Shown: positions 7,489 to 16,341, counted from the first letter of the stretch. The stretch is DNA of 64,000 bases from an uncultured Muribaculaceae bacterium (GCA_904501735.1 CAJGBY010000011.1:1-64000); one strand, 5' to 3'. The notes: generated by a model from the sequence alone, not told the origin. Numbers and translations are program-made.

Positions 7489-9321
7489 ATGATGAGACTA
7501 TTTTCGTTAGTAATGTGCGCGTTGATGACACTTTGTGCCAGCGCAATGGTGATACCTAAGGGTACATTCTATTTTGACAACTCCAAGACCAAATATGCCA
7601 ATGTAAAGTTTGTGTATGGCAGTGATAACCGTAAGGAAACTTATGTGGTGAGTATGACTCACGATACAGGCGACCGTTGGAAGATAACCTTCGATAAAGA
7701 AGTGCCCGATATGTACCGTTACACATTTGCAGCGACAAGCCTACAAGATGGAAAAATAGAGGACACTTTCCCTAATGTAAAAGAGGCTATCAGTAAGACT
7801 TACAATGAGTTGCGCACGGCTACAACAAGCGCGACAATCCTTGTGGGTGGCATCTTTGTGCCTACTTCGGGCGATAATTGGGCGCAAGGCGAATGGCAAT
7901 CACTCAACGGAAGTGCCTCATACTCAGGAAGTTTGCCTACGCTATTTATAAACACAGAGAATGGCGCAAGCATCGTCTCAAAAGAGACTTATGTGAATGC
8001 AACCTACTATCTCGACAATATGGGCGACGAAAGTGTGGCGTCGGTGGGTAGTGAAACAGAGCAATTACCTATGGAAATCAGAGGACGAGGTAATTACACA
8101 TGGACAGGATTTGACAAGAAACCTTATCGCATAAAACTCGGTTCAAAAACTCCTCTATTGGGAATGAAAAAGAGTAAGCTCTTTGCGTTGTTGGCACATG
8201 CCGACGACCAATTGGGCTTTTTGCGCAATGAGGTGGGGTTTGAATTGAGCCGCAGAATGGGACTTGACTGGACTCCATCGACTCACCCAGTGGAAGTGGT
8301 GCTGAACGGTAGCTATATAGGGTTGTATTTCCTTACCGAAACAGTGAGAGTGGACTCGGATAGAGTGAATATTGTGGAACAAGAAGACCAAGAAACCGAT
8401 GCCGAAGCTATTACAGGTGGTTGGCTTGTGGAAATTGATAATTATGACGAAGATCTGCAAGTGCGTATAACCGAAGGCAATGGAGAACGCATACGATTTA
8501 CCTATAAGACGCCAGAGCTGTTGTCGTCGGCGCAAGAAAACTATCTGCGCAATCAGATGAATGCACTTGATGATGCAATCTATGTTACCAACAAGAATTC
8601 TACCGAGTGGGAAGACTATGTTGACTTGGAAACATTGGCACGATTCTATGTGGTGCAAGAAATAATGGATAATACCGAGTCGTTCCATGGTAGCTGTTAT
8701 ATGCACAAGGACAAGGGTGCCGATACTAAGTGGAAATTTGGTCCGGTGTGGGATTTTGGTTGCACCTACTACACAAGTAGCCAAAATTTCATATATGTGA
8801 ATCCTCCTTACGGACAAACTTGGATAGGCGAAATAGCTAAGTTTCCTCGTTTCCAAGCAAAGGTGAAAGATATATGGAAATGGTTCAAGGGCAATAAATA
8901 TGAAGGCGTGGAAGAATATATCGATGACTTTATCGATAAGATAGGTGTGGCTTCACAGTATAACTATAGAAAGTGGAGTAAATATGGCAACGGAAATATC
9001 TCGGACGCTAAGAAGAATTTCAAGAACAAACTTACATCACGCATCTCATGGCTTGTGAAGCAATGGGGTGAAGGCGTGGTAGGACTTGAAGATGCTATTG
9101 CAAATAATGTTGCGGTGAGCGTGACTGCTTGTCACGGTGGTGTGCGTGTGATGGGCACAGAAGCATTGAAGGTGGTGAACATCTACGATATGAGCGGACG
9201 AGTGGTGGCAACTGCCAATCCAAACAGCGAAGATGTTACTGTGATATGTAACAATGGCTTGTATGTAGTAGAAGTGATAACCGATAGCGATATTTATCGC
9301 CACAAAGTGGTGGTGCGCTAA
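7489..9321 (+). CDS. Secreted CotH-like kinase family protein with T9SS-like sorting tail
   Basis: 610 aa. CotH proteins are atypical secreted protein kinases first described in Bacillus spore coats. A signal peptide covers about residues 1-20. After an N-terminal beta-rich region, the CotH domain begins around EIRGRGNYTW (about residue 193) and includes GLYFLTETVRVDSDRVNI (about 278-295), the family's ATP-site region. The family pattern WDFDxxFG reads WDFGCTYY here (D422, G424), so one of two acidic residues is changed. The last about 65 residues (NIYDMSGRVVATA ... GLYVVEVITD ... KVVVR) look like a type IX secretion C-terminal sorting domain, so export to the surface is likely. A -7 box (TACTTTTG, 7458-7465) precedes it; the -33 box is not clear. 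It is a single gene. Confidence 0.82.
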   Translation: MMRLFSLVMCALMTLCASAMVIPKGTFYFDNSKTKYANVKFVYGSDNRKETYVVSMTHDTGDRWKITFDKEVPDMYRYTFAATSLQDGKIEDTFPNVKEAISKTYNELRTATTSATILVGGIFVPTSGDNWAQGEWQSLNGSASYSGSLPTLFINTENGASIVSKETYVNATYYLDNMGDESVASVGSETEQLPMEIRGRGNYTWTGFDKKPYRIKLGSKTPLLGMKKSKLFALLAHADDQLGFLRNEVGFELSRRMGLDWTPSTHPVEVVLNGSYIGLYFLTETVRVDSDRVNIVEQEDQETDAEAITGGWLVEIDNYDEDLQVRITEGNGERIRFTYKTPELLSSAQENYLRNQMNALDDAIYVTNKNSTEWEDYVDLETLARFYVVQEIMDNTESFHGSCYMHKDKGADTKWKFGPVWDFGCTYYTSSQNFIYVNPPYGQTWIGEIAKFPRFQAKVKDIWKWFKGNKYEGVEEYIDDFIDKIGVASQYNYRKWSKYGNGNISDAKKNFKNKLTSRISWLVKQWGEGVVGLEDAIANNVAVSVTACHGGVRVMGTEALKVVNIYDMSGRVVATANPNSEDVTVICNNGLYVVEVITDSDIYRHKVVVR

Positions 9322-9340
9322 TAGGAAAGCGATAATACAA

Positions 9341-9380
9341 AAAAATAACTGCGGTGGGTGAACCATCGCAGTTATTTTTA
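9341..9380. terminator. Bidirectional terminator
   Basis: Perfect 13-bp stem AAAAATAACTGCG (9341-9353) with CGCAGTTATTTTT (9367-9379). It separates the convergent CotH-like gene and the 193-aa gene. Confidence 0.88.
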
Positions 9381-9405
9381 TAAGTGAATGGGTGATTGAT
9401 GAGAA

Positions 9406-9987
9406 TTAGTTCATCATCGCCTTTTCGTATTTATATCCCATAGAATAAAGGGCAAGCGAAACGCCGAGCAAGAAGAATTGTCGAGCCACCTTGGCAAAGA
9501 TGAGGTAGGCTTGCTTTGTGCCAGGTTCGATGCCTTGGTGAGTTACAGCATTGAGTGCATATTCGGCACATTGTTGGATAGTAGAAATCCACTTTTTAGC
9601 TTCGGCAGCTTCTTTTTCCTTTGGCGATTCTTGGTTGAGTCCCATCATGTTTTCGAGTACATAGTCGTCCATATAATCAAAACCACGCTTGTCGCGAATT
9701 TCGACATAAAGGTCAGGGCTGTCTTTAACCTTGTCCCAACAAGCATCCCAATACACAGCAGCACCTATTCCGTAGTAGCAAGCCCATGCAATAGCTACCA
9801 TAGGGTAGCGCGCAAATTCAGGAACTACATCGGCCATATATTGAGGTGCGCTTTGATGCCACTTCTCCATTAGCTCTTCGATGTCGTAGAGCTGTTTGTT
9901 AAGGAGTTGGTGGTCAGTGCATATTTTTACTAATGTTTTTTGCAAATTTGAGATAAATAGTTCATCTCCAAAATTGTTGTCAAGCAT
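9406..9987 (-). CDS. Conserved hypothetical protein, 193 aa
   Basis: I do not recognise a named domain. The protein is mostly helical in appearance, with no signal peptide. A region rich in aromatic residues (YPMVAIAWACYYGIGAAVYWDACWD, shown in part; about residues 61-85) is followed by a charged middle and a hydrophobic C-terminal segment (RQFFLLGVSLALYSMGYKYE, about 168-187). It looks like a soluble or peripherally bound protein. It has its own promoter and terminator. The upstream promoter and the clean frame make it a real gene; its function cannot be read from the sequence. Confidence 0.75.
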   Translation of the reverse strand: MLDNNFGDELFISNLQKTLVKICTDHQLLNKQLYDIEELMEKWHQSAPQYMADVVPEFARYPMVAIAWACYYGIGAAVYWDACWDKVKDSPDLYVEIRDKRGFDYMDDYVLENMMGLNQESPKEKEAAEAKKWISTIQQCAEYALNAVTHQGIEPGTKQAYLIFAKVARQFFLLGVSLALYSMGYKYEKAMMN

Positions 9988-10017
9988 ATAAAAACGGTTC
10001 TTTGAAAATTATTGGTT

Positions 10018-10050
10018 GCAAAGTTACTTAATAATCGCATAAAGAGCAAA
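10018..10050 (-). promoter_or_regulatory. Promoter of the 193-aa hypothetical gene
   Basis: Minus-strand TTTG (10050 to 10047) and TAACTTTGC (10026 to 10018) with 20 bases between. Confidence 0.7.
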
Positions 10051-10131
10051 AATTAAGGCTAAATGTGTTTTGTTGGCTGATGTTGAGGTGTAAGAATTGA
10101 GAAAAAATGTCGTTATCTCGAAAAATATAGG

Positions 10132-10140
10132 TAACTTTGC
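10132..10140 (+). promoter_or_regulatory. -7 box of the miaB promoter
   Basis: TAACTTTGC matches the -7 consensus and lies 20 bases upstream of the miaB start. I cannot see a clear TTTG -33 box at the right distance. Confidence 0.55.
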
Positions 10141-10160
10141 AAAGATAAAAGGAAACAGAT

Positions 10161-11537
10161 ATGGAACAAAAGAATCTAAACGATATAAAGTTGAGCTATG
10201 CGGGTGGTGAATTCGCTAAAAAGCTGTTTATTGAAACTTATGGTTGCCAAATGAATGTGGCCGATAGCGAAGTGGTGGCATCGGTGATGAAACTTGCTGG
10301 CTACGGGGTAACCGAAAATATCGACGAATGCGATGCGATATTGATAAACACTTGCTCAATTCGTGATAATGCCGAACAAAAGATATTCTCTCGTCTACAA
10401 CAACTTGCTGCCTTGAGAAAGAAGAAAGGCGGACGGATGATTGTGGGTATCATAGGCTGTATGGCTGAGCGAATGAAGGATGAGCTTATCAAGAATCACG
10501 GAGTGGATCTTGTGGCTGGTCCTGATGCATATCTTGACCTACCAAACCTTATTGCTGCCGTTGAAAATGGCGAAAGTGCAATTAATATCGAACTATCTAC
10601 AACCGAAACTTATCGTGATGTGATTCCATCGCGTATTGGTGGCAATAAGATTAGCGGCTACATTAGCATTATGCGTGGTTGCAACAATTTCTGCTCTTAT
10701 TGTATAGTTCCTTATACTCGTGGTCGTGAGCGTAGCCGTGAACCAGGAAGTATCCTTAATGAATTGCGCGACTTGCAAGCAAAGGGCTTCAAGGAAGTGA
10801 TTCTATTGGGACAAAATGTAAATTCTTACCATTATGAAGCAGCTGATGGCTCGGTGGTGGATTTTGCAAAACTTATTGAAATAGTGGCCGATGCAGCTCC
10901 TGAGATGCGTGTGCGTTTCACTACATCACACCCTAAGGATATGAGCGACGAAATCATCGCCATGATGGCAAATAAGAAAAATGTGTGCAAGCATATTCAC
11001 TTGCCAGTGCAGAGTGGTAGCAACTCGGTGCTAAAGGCAATGAATCGCAAATATACTCGTGAGTGGTATCTAGATCGTATTGCTGCTATCCGTAAGGCTA
11101 TGCCTGACTGTGGTATTTCGACCGATATGTTCACCGGTTTCCACAACGAAAGTGAGGAAGATTTCCAAGAAACACTCACATTGATGCGTGAGGTAGGCTT
11201 CGATTCAGCATTTATGTTTAAGTATTCGGAACGCCCTGGCACTTTTGCTTCGAAGAATTTGCCTGATAATGTGAGCGAAGAAGTGAAAATTGACCGTTTG
11301 AACCGAATGATTGCTTTGCAAAATGAACTTTCGCACGAAAGTAATCTTCGCGATGTGGGTAAGACATTTGAAGTGCTTGTGGAAGGATATTCAAAGCGTT
11401 CGCGCGATGATATGTTCGGACGCAGCGAACAAAACAAGGTGGTTGTGTTCCCAGCCAAGGATACTTGCGTGGGTGATGTTGTGAAGGTGAAAGTAAATAG
11501 TGCCACATCGGCAACACTCATAGGAGAATTGGTGTAA
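10161..11537 (+). CDS. miaB: tRNA-2-methylthio-N6-dimethylallyladenosine synthase
   Basis: 458 aa radical SAM enzyme that adds a methylthio group at A37 of tRNAs reading UNN codons. The N-terminal UPF0004 domain has IETYGCQMNVADSE (about residues 24-37), CSIRDNAEQ (about 71) and CMAERM. The radical SAM cysteines are in RGCNNFCSYCIVPYTRGRER (about 172-191), followed by a C-terminal TRAM domain. The GCQMN and YTRGRE signatures distinguish MiaB from the MtaB paralogue, which is also in this window (44222-45553). It is followed at 36 bases by an MFS transporter gene in the same direction. Confidence 0.96.
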   Translation: MEQKNLNDIKLSYAGGEFAKKLFIETYGCQMNVADSEVVASVMKLAGYGVTENIDECDAILINTCSIRDNAEQKIFSRLQQLAALRKKKGGRMIVGIIGCMAERMKDELIKNHGVDLVAGPDAYLDLPNLIAAVENGESAINIELSTTETYRDVIPSRIGGNKISGYISIMRGCNNFCSYCIVPYTRGRERSREPGSILNELRDLQAKGFKEVILLGQNVNSYHYEAADGSVVDFAKLIEIVADAAPEMRVRFTTSHPKDMSDEIIAMMANKKNVCKHIHLPVQSGSNSVLKAMNRKYTREWYLDRIAAIRKAMPDCGISTDMFTGFHNESEEDFQETLTLMREVGFDSAFMFKYSERPGTFASKNLPDNVSEEVKIDRLNRMIALQNELSHESNLRDVGKTFEVLVEGYSKRSRDDMFGRSEQNKVVVFPAKDTCVGDVVKVKVNSATSATLIGELV

Positions 11538-11573
11538 AAAACAAACGAATTGAAAATCTAAAAATTTTCAATT

Positions 11574-12746
11574 ATGGAAAGGCTTTGGAATAGCAATTTT
11601 GTAAAGGCAATGTTGGGTAATTTCTTACTCTTCTTTGCCTTTTATCTTACAATGCCTCTATTGCCATTGTATCTTAAAGATGCATTCGACGCTAATAAGG
11701 ACACAATAGGGGTGGTATTGAGTGGGTTTGTCGTAGCTGCTTTGCTCGTGCGCCCATTCAGTGGATTTATTGTGGATAATTTCCCTCGCAAAAAGGTGTT
11801 GATGCTATGCTATTTTATGTTTGTCATCTTTTTCGGTGGCTACATAGTGGCAGGTACGCTGTTGATGTTCTTTATAGTGCGCACAGCACATGGTTTCGCG
11901 CTTGGCTCGGCAACGGTTGCCAATAGTACAATAGCTATCGATGTGTTGCACCCCGAGCGAAGAGCCGAAGGTATAGGCTTTTATGGCTTGAGTAATAACT
12001 TGGCAATGGCGTTAGGTCCAAGTGTGGCGTTGTGGGCTTATCACATCTATCCCGATTTTAAATTCTTATTTGTATTGTCGTTGATATCGGCGGGAATAGG
12101 ATTTATCGTGATATCTACAATAAAGAACCGACAACCTGTAATTGCTCGACGCAATGAGCCTTTGAGCCTCGATCGCTTCTTTTTATTGAAGGGTTGGCGC
12201 GCCGGTTTGTCTATAGCGTGCTTTGCTTTTGCATACGGTATATTATCGACATATTTGGCGATATATGGCAAGGAAACCCTTGGAATTACAGGAGGCACAG
12301 GTGCCTACTTTATGCTGCTTGCCATTGGGCTTATGTCGTCGCGCTTGATAGGTAGTCGCACATTGCGAAAGGGTAAGATTACTTATAACGCTACTATTGG
12401 TGTGGTAGTGTCGCTCATTGGGTACACTCTATTTGCTGGCGTGAATGAGATGTGGGCATACTATACTTCGGCATTGGTGATAGGGCTTGGAAATGGGCAT
12501 TTCTTCCCAGCATATCAAACAATGTTTATCAACCTTGCACCTCATACACAACGAGGAACAGCCAACTCTACACTGCTTATTTCGTGGGATTTAGGTATAG
12601 GTATCGGTGTGTTATTGGGAGGTCTTGTAGCCGAAACTTATGGCTATCAACCAGCCTTCTGGGTGTCGGTGTGTGGTGAATTGGCAGGTGTGATAGTGTT
12701 CTTTACTCTTGTGCACGACCATTTCCTACGCAATAAAGTGAGATAA
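11574..12746 (+). CDS. MFS transporter (sugar/drug efflux type)
   Basis: 390 aa, about 12 hydrophobic segments. The loop between helices 2 and 3 reads RPFSGFIVDNFPRKKVL (about residues 59-75), the major facilitator signature G-x-x-x-D-x-x-x-R-x-K. The family closest in look is the arabinose-efflux/multidrug type, but the substrate is not evident. It lies 36 bases after miaB without a terminator, so they may be co-transcribed. A long hairpin terminator follows. Confidence 0.88.
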   Translation: MERLWNSNFVKAMLGNFLLFFAFYLTMPLLPLYLKDAFDANKDTIGVVLSGFVVAALLVRPFSGFIVDNFPRKKVLMLCYFMFVIFFGGYIVAGTLLMFFIVRTAHGFALGSATVANSTIAIDVLHPERRAEGIGFYGLSNNLAMALGPSVALWAYHIYPDFKFLFVLSLISAGIGFIVISTIKNRQPVIARRNEPLSLDRFFLLKGWRAGLSIACFAFAYGILSTYLAIYGKETLGITGGTGAYFMLLAIGLMSSRLIGSRTLRKGKITYNATIGVVVSLIGYTLFAGVNEMWAYYTSALVIGLGNGHFFPAYQTMFINLAPHTQRGTANSTLLISWDLGIGIGVLLGGLVAETYGYQPAFWVSVCGELAGVIVFFTLVHDHFLRNKVR

Positions 12747-12771
12747 AAGAGAATAGGTGAAATGAAATAAG

Positions 12772-12813
12772 AAACGGAAAATCAAGCAAGGGCTTGGTTT
12801 TCCGTTTTTGTGT
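12772..12813. terminator. Long bidirectional terminator
   Basis: A 16-bp stem (12772-12787 with 12792-12807, perfect) with a 4-base loop, followed by T residues. It serves the MFS gene on the plus strand and mltG on the minus strand. Confidence 0.88.
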
Positions 12814-12832
12814 TGTAAAAGTCGAATGAGAC

Positions 12833-13852
12833 TTAATATTTTTTGATACCTCGGTGGTTAAGCTCGCGTTGGTAGCGACGGGCGTTGTTTTTGTGTTCTT
12901 CCCAACTTGCTGTGAAATTGTGGTAGCCCGAGAAGTCTTCCTTGGCACACATGTAGATATAAGGGTGGGAAGGAGCGTCAAGCACGGCATCGATGGTGCG
13001 CTTTTCTACGAAGCGTATTGGACCAGGAGGCAAACCTTTGTAGACATAAGTGTTATAAGGCGAGTCGGTCTTAAGCATATAGCCCCAAATGCGGCGTAGC
13101 TTGAAGTCGCCAAGCGCAAATTTCACTGTTGGGTCGGCTTGAAGGAGCATACCTTTGCGAACACGATTGATATATAGTCGAGCCACTTTGCCAGCTTCAT
13201 CTCGTTTTGCTATTTCTTCTTCCACAATCGAACCGATAGTAACCACTTCGTCTGGAGTGAATCCTAAAGTTTTTGCCTTAGCCAATCGTTCATCGTTCCA
13301 GAAATTGTTGTAGTAGCGGAACATTTTATCGACAAAATCTTGTGGCGTTACAGTCCAGAAGAAATCGTAGGTGTCTGGTTGGAAGATCGACACTATAGTT
13401 TCGGGTTTCTTGTCATATTTTTTGCAGAACTCGGCATCGGTGAGTAGCGACAACAAGTCTTCTTTGCTCATGAGAAGTCGTTGGCTCACGCGTTCAGCAA
13501 ATTGTTCCACCGTGCGTACATGGTTGAACGAGAAGCGAATACTGGTTTGCGCACCGCGTTGTAGAAGGCGTGCTGCTTTATATGGTGAAGTCCCTTCGGC
13601 AATCTTATATGCACCCACGCGCTTTGTAATATCTACATCAAGAAGATCCAAAACTGTGATGGTATTTTGGGAGAACTCATCGCCAAAGCGTGTTTTTAGG
13701 GAGTCGGCAAGAACTAAGTTGTTCATTTCGGGATAGATATATACCATAGAACTCTTGTCGCACTTACTGAAGGCAAGTGGGTAGGCATATATTCCAACTG
13801 CGATGATTGCGATGGCTATAATAGCAACAATAGAAAGGATTATTTTTTTCAT
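12833..13852 (-). CDS. mltG: Endolytic murein transglycosylase
   Basis: 339 aa membrane-anchored lytic transglycosylase of the YceG family that cuts nascent peptidoglycan glycan chains and is thought to set strand length. An N-terminal membrane helix (about residues 4-25) is followed by a LysM-like region and the YceG catalytic domain. The active-site Glu lies in TIGSIVEEE (about 209-217). The later motifs LQADPTVKFALG (about 237-248) and SPYNTYVYKGLPPGPI (about 264-279) are diagnostic. Length is normal. A -7 box (TATCTTTGC, minus strand 13888 to 13880) lies 28 bases upstream. Confidence 0.94.
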   Translation of the reverse strand: MKKIILSIVAIIAIAIIAVGIYAYPLAFSKCDKSSMVYIYPEMNNLVLADSLKTRFGDEFSQNTITVLDLLDVDITKRVGAYKIAEGTSPYKAARLLQRGAQTSIRFSFNHVRTVEQFAERVSQRLLMSKEDLLSLLTDAEFCKKYDKKPETIVSIFQPDTYDFFWTVTPQDFVDKMFRYYNNFWNDERLAKAKTLGFTPDEVVTIGSIVEEEIAKRDEAGKVARLYINRVRKGMLLQADPTVKFALGDFKLRRIWGYMLKTDSPYNTYVYKGLPPGPIRFVEKRTIDAVLDAPSHPYIYMCAKEDFSGYHNFTASWEEHKNNARRYQRELNHRGIKKY

Positions 13853-13903
13853 AAAAATGGAATTGTGTGTAATTATATGGCAAAGATAAGGAATATTGGG
13901 GTA

Positions 13904-13939
13904 ATAAAAAACTCCCTTTTGGAGTGAAAGAGAGTTTTT
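13904..13939 (-). terminator. Terminator after the aquaporin gene
   Basis: Stem AAAAACTC (13907-13914) with GAGTTTTT (13932-13939), T-rich on the minus strand after the stem. The loop is long (17 bases) and partly self-complementary. Confidence 0.6.
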
Positions 13940-13958
13940 AGTTAATTATTTTGTGAAA

Positions 13959-14612
13959 TTACTTTTCGCAATTATCCTCGCAGTAACAATCATCAATAAT
14001 GACCCATACAAAAGTTGCAAGACCACCACCCAAGTATGTGCCTAAGGTGAAAAAAACTAATTGATTATAGACGCCTTGGAATAGAGTAGTACCTATTGAA
14101 AGAGCTGGGTTAACAGAAGTACCTATGTAGTCGAGGCCTAACAAGCATAATATACCCCACCCAAAACCGATAATAAAACCATATAACTTGCCAACATAGG
14201 TAGAAGCAAGAATGCCAGGTATAAATGCGAATGTGATGATGATTTCTGCAATTAGAATACCTATCACGCTCACGCCTTCTTGATAAGTGTTTAAGCCAGC
14301 AGTGTTGTAGATAGCTAACCATAGTAGAGCCAAGCCAACGATAGTACCAAGAACTTGTGCAATCATATACATAATAGCGTCCTTGCGTGTGATGCGTTTA
14401 GTAATCCAAGCGCCAAGAGTGATGGCAGGGTTGATGTGACAACCAGATACGCCACCAATAGTGTAAACCATAGTCACAACAGCAAGACCAAAAGCAATGG
14501 CAGAACCAAATACCGATGCAATGTTAACATCATAGTAATGATATACTGCAGCACAGCAGCCCATAAGAATAAAAATCATTGTTCCGAAAAATTCGGCGAT
14601 GTATTTTTTCAT
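13959..14612 (-). CDS. Aquaporin/MIP family channel with altered selectivity filter
   Basis: 217 aa, six membrane helices and both half-helix NPA motifs (HINPAITLG, N61; SVNPALSIG, N168). Typical aquaporins carry Arg directly after the second NPA and in AqpZ a His in helix 5. By reading the sequence against AqpZ, the four filter positions here appear to be F41, C156, T165 and L171, so the His is Cys and the Arg is Leu. That would make the pore more hydrophobic and it need not be a water channel. The short cytoplasmic tail DDCYCEDNCEK has three Cys. Single gene with its own promoter and terminator. Confidence 0.88.
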   Translation of the reverse strand: MKKYIAEFFGTMIFILMGCCAAVYHYYDVNIASVFGSAIAFGLAVVTMVYTIGGVSGCHINPAITLGAWITKRITRKDAIMYMIAQVLGTIVGLALLWLAIYNTAGLNTYQEGVSVIGILIAEIIITFAFIPGILASTYVGKLYGFIIGFGWGILCLLGLDYIGTSVNPALSIGTTLFQGVYNQLVFFTLGTYLGGGLATFVWVIIDDCYCEDNCEK

Positions 14613-14672
14613 AATTAAATTGAGTATGTGTTTTTCGTATAAGCGAGCTTATTAATACTTAATTATTTCATT

Positions 14673-14705
14673 AGCAAATATAAAGATTATTTATGGAAAA
14701 GCAAA
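14673..14705 (-). promoter_or_regulatory. Promoter of the aquaporin-like gene
   Basis: Minus-strand TTTG (14705 to 14702) and TATATTTGC (14681 to 14673), 20 bases apart; about 60 bases upstream of the start codon. Confidence 0.7.
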
Positions 14706-14772
14706 GAAAAAAATAAAGTATAGTAAAATTGTAGCTTTTTTTGTTGTTATGGTAAAATATTTGCGATAAAGT

Positions 14773-14804
14773 TTTGTAAATTCAATAAAAGTGTCTATCT
14801 TTGC
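14773..14804 (+). promoter_or_regulatory. Promoter of tRNA-Ser
   Basis: TTTG (14773-14776), 19 bases, TATCTTTGC (14796-14804). A full match to the Bacteroidota consensus, 31 bases upstream of the tRNA. Confidence 0.82.
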
Positions 14805-14835
14805 ACTCGCTAAACGAAAATTTCGGCAATCGCTT

Positions 14836-14922
14836 GGAAAGGTGGGTGAGTGGCTGAAACCAACAGTTTGCTAAACTGTCGTAGGAGTAATCCTACCACG
14901 AGTTCGAATCTCGTCCTTTCCG
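14836..14922 (+). tRNA. tRNA-Ser (GCT anticodon)
   Basis: The acceptor stem GGAAAGG (14836-14842) pairs with CCTTTCC (14915-14921), with G as discriminator. The anticodon arm ACAGT-TTGCTAA-ACTGT gives anticodon GCT (codons AGC/AGU). A long variable arm (GTAGGAGTAATCCTAC) is typical of serine tRNAs. The T arm holds GTTCGAATC. CCA is not encoded. Confidence 0.95.
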
Positions 14923-14926
14923 CATC

Positions 14927-14957
14927 AAGAGCTTGGAGATATCTTCAAGCTCTTTTT
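14927..14957 (+). terminator. Terminator of the tRNA-Ser unit
   Basis: Stem AAGAGCTTG (14927-14935) with CAAGCTCTT (14946-14954) followed by T residues, five bases after the tRNA. Confidence 0.85.
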
Positions 14958-15002
14958 GTATCTATACGGTTGCTATCGTAAGCGGGTGGAAATGAAAAAG
15001 AT

Positions 15003-15038
15003 AAGGAGCTATGTCAGGTGAAACTGATATAGCTCCTT
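15003..15038 (-). terminator. Terminator after the alcohol dehydrogenase gene
   Basis: Stem AAGGAGCTAT (15003-15012) with ATAGCTCCTT (15029-15038), extended by a TCAG/CTGA inner stem. T residues follow on the minus strand after a short gap, and a weaker T-rich stretch follows on the plus strand. Confidence 0.65.
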
Positions 15039-15057
15039 GTTTTGTGTTATTGCTTGA

Positions 15058-16227
15058 TTATAAGCACATTTCGAAGATTTTTTCGATGTCTTCTTGGGTG
15101 AGAGGTTTGAATCCTCGTAACACCTTACCGCCGCAAGCCTTGCGTGCCATTACAGGGAAATGTTCGCGAGTGATACCCACTTGAGTGAAAGTGCTTTGTA
15201 GTCCGAGAGTGTCGAAAAGGAATTCTTCCAACTTCTTGATACCTTGTTGAGCAATCTCCATTGGTTCTTGTGAAGCATCGATGCCAAATACATTCACAGC
15301 CCATTGGACATATTTTGATACAGTGGTTTCGTCGAGGCAATATTTCAACCAACGAGGAGTAACAATGGCAAGTCCCAATCCGTGAGTAATGTCGTAGATA
15401 GCCGACAATTCGTGTTCGATAGGGTGGCAACTCCAAGCCAATCGTTTACCACCGTTGATAAATCCGTTGATAGCCCACGACGATGTCCACATCAAGTTGG
15501 CACGAGCTTCGTAGTTGGTAGGTTCTGCGATAGCGACAGGAGTGTATTTGATGATGGTTTTCATCATGCCTTCCATGAAGCAGTCGAGCATATACAAATC
15601 TTGCTCCATGTTGAAATACACCTCAAATATGTGCGAAAGCATATCGGCTGAGCCACAGGCAGTTTGGTAGGCGCTGACCGAGTAGGTAAGAGTAGGATCG
15701 AGGAACGACGCTTTAGGCAGAAGAGGTTGCGCCAATCGACCTATTTTGTCCTGAGTGTCGGGGTTGCTTATCACACCTGCAGTGTCCATTTCGGAACCAG
15801 TAGCCGAAAGAGTGAGAATGGTAACGATAGGGAGCGCTTTTTCGATAGGAGCCCATTTTTCGTTGAAGAAATCCCACACATCATGGTCGACGCATGCACC
15901 CGCTGCCATGAACTTGGTAGCATCGAGAGTAGAGCCACCACCTACGGCAAGAAGCACATCGATGTTGTGATCTTTACACATTTGTGCACCCTTGCGCACC
16001 GATTGAACGCGAGGGTTAGGTTCGATGCCCGAAAGCTCAAACACCTCAAGTCCAGCTTTAGTGATTTCGTTGATTACGGCGTCATATAGTCCTATTCGCT
16101 TGATAGAACCCCCACCATAAGTGAGCAACACACGAGTTCCATATTTTTTCAATTCTTCGCCAAGATGACAAAGCTGATTTTCGCCAAAATAGACTTTTAC
16201 TGGAATGTCATAAATAAAATTATTCAT
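15058..16227 (-). CDS. Iron-containing alcohol dehydrogenase (YqhD/butanol dehydrogenase type)
   Basis: 389 aa cytoplasmic NADPH-dependent aldehyde reductase/alcohol dehydrogenase of the group III metal-dependent family. The cofactor site shows GGGSIK (about residues 39-44) and GGGSTLDATKFMA (about 97-109). Metal ligands are visible as GSADMLSHIFE (Asp and His, about 192-202) and SCHPIEHELSAIYDITHG (about 267-284). Length and motifs fit YqhD/BdhA, which act on a broad range of aldehydes. The exact substrate is not evident. It is a single gene between tRNA-Ser and gltX, divergent from gltX. Confidence 0.92.
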   Translation of the reverse strand: MNNFIYDIPVKVYFGENQLCHLGEELKKYGTRVLLTYGGGSIKRIGLYDAVINEITKAGLEVFELSGIEPNPRVQSVRKGAQMCKDHNIDVLLAVGGGSTLDATKFMAAGACVDHDVWDFFNEKWAPIEKALPIVTILTLSATGSEMDTAGVISNPDTQDKIGRLAQPLLPKASFLDPTLTYSVSAYQTACGSADMLSHIFEVYFNMEQDLYMLDCFMEGMMKTIIKYTPVAIAEPTNYEARANLMWTSSWAINGFINGGKRLAWSCHPIEHELSAIYDITHGLGLAIVTPRWLKYCLDETTVSKYVQWAVNVFGIDASQEPMEIAQQGIKKLEEFLFDTLGLQSTFTQVGITREHFPVMARKACGGKVLRGFKPLTQEDIEKIFEMCL

Positions 16228-16341
16228 AAAGAAAAGCTGTTAAAGGGTTATAGTATCACAAATTTAGCTATAAAATCGAATTATGGCAATTTTTCTTGCT
16301 CTTATTGTGCTGATAAAATGGGATATATAGCTGAAAAATCG

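Noticed and set aside
7341..7559. A 72-codon plus-strand frame upstream of the CotH-like gene.
   Set aside because: It covers the promoter regions of both the yjbQ and CotH-like genes and overlaps the real CotH start in another frame.
8155..8856. A 233-codon minus-strand open frame opposite the CotH-like gene.
   Set aside because: It is antisense to conserved CotH motifs, is rich in His/Ile/Phe as expected for an antisense shadow, and resembles no family.
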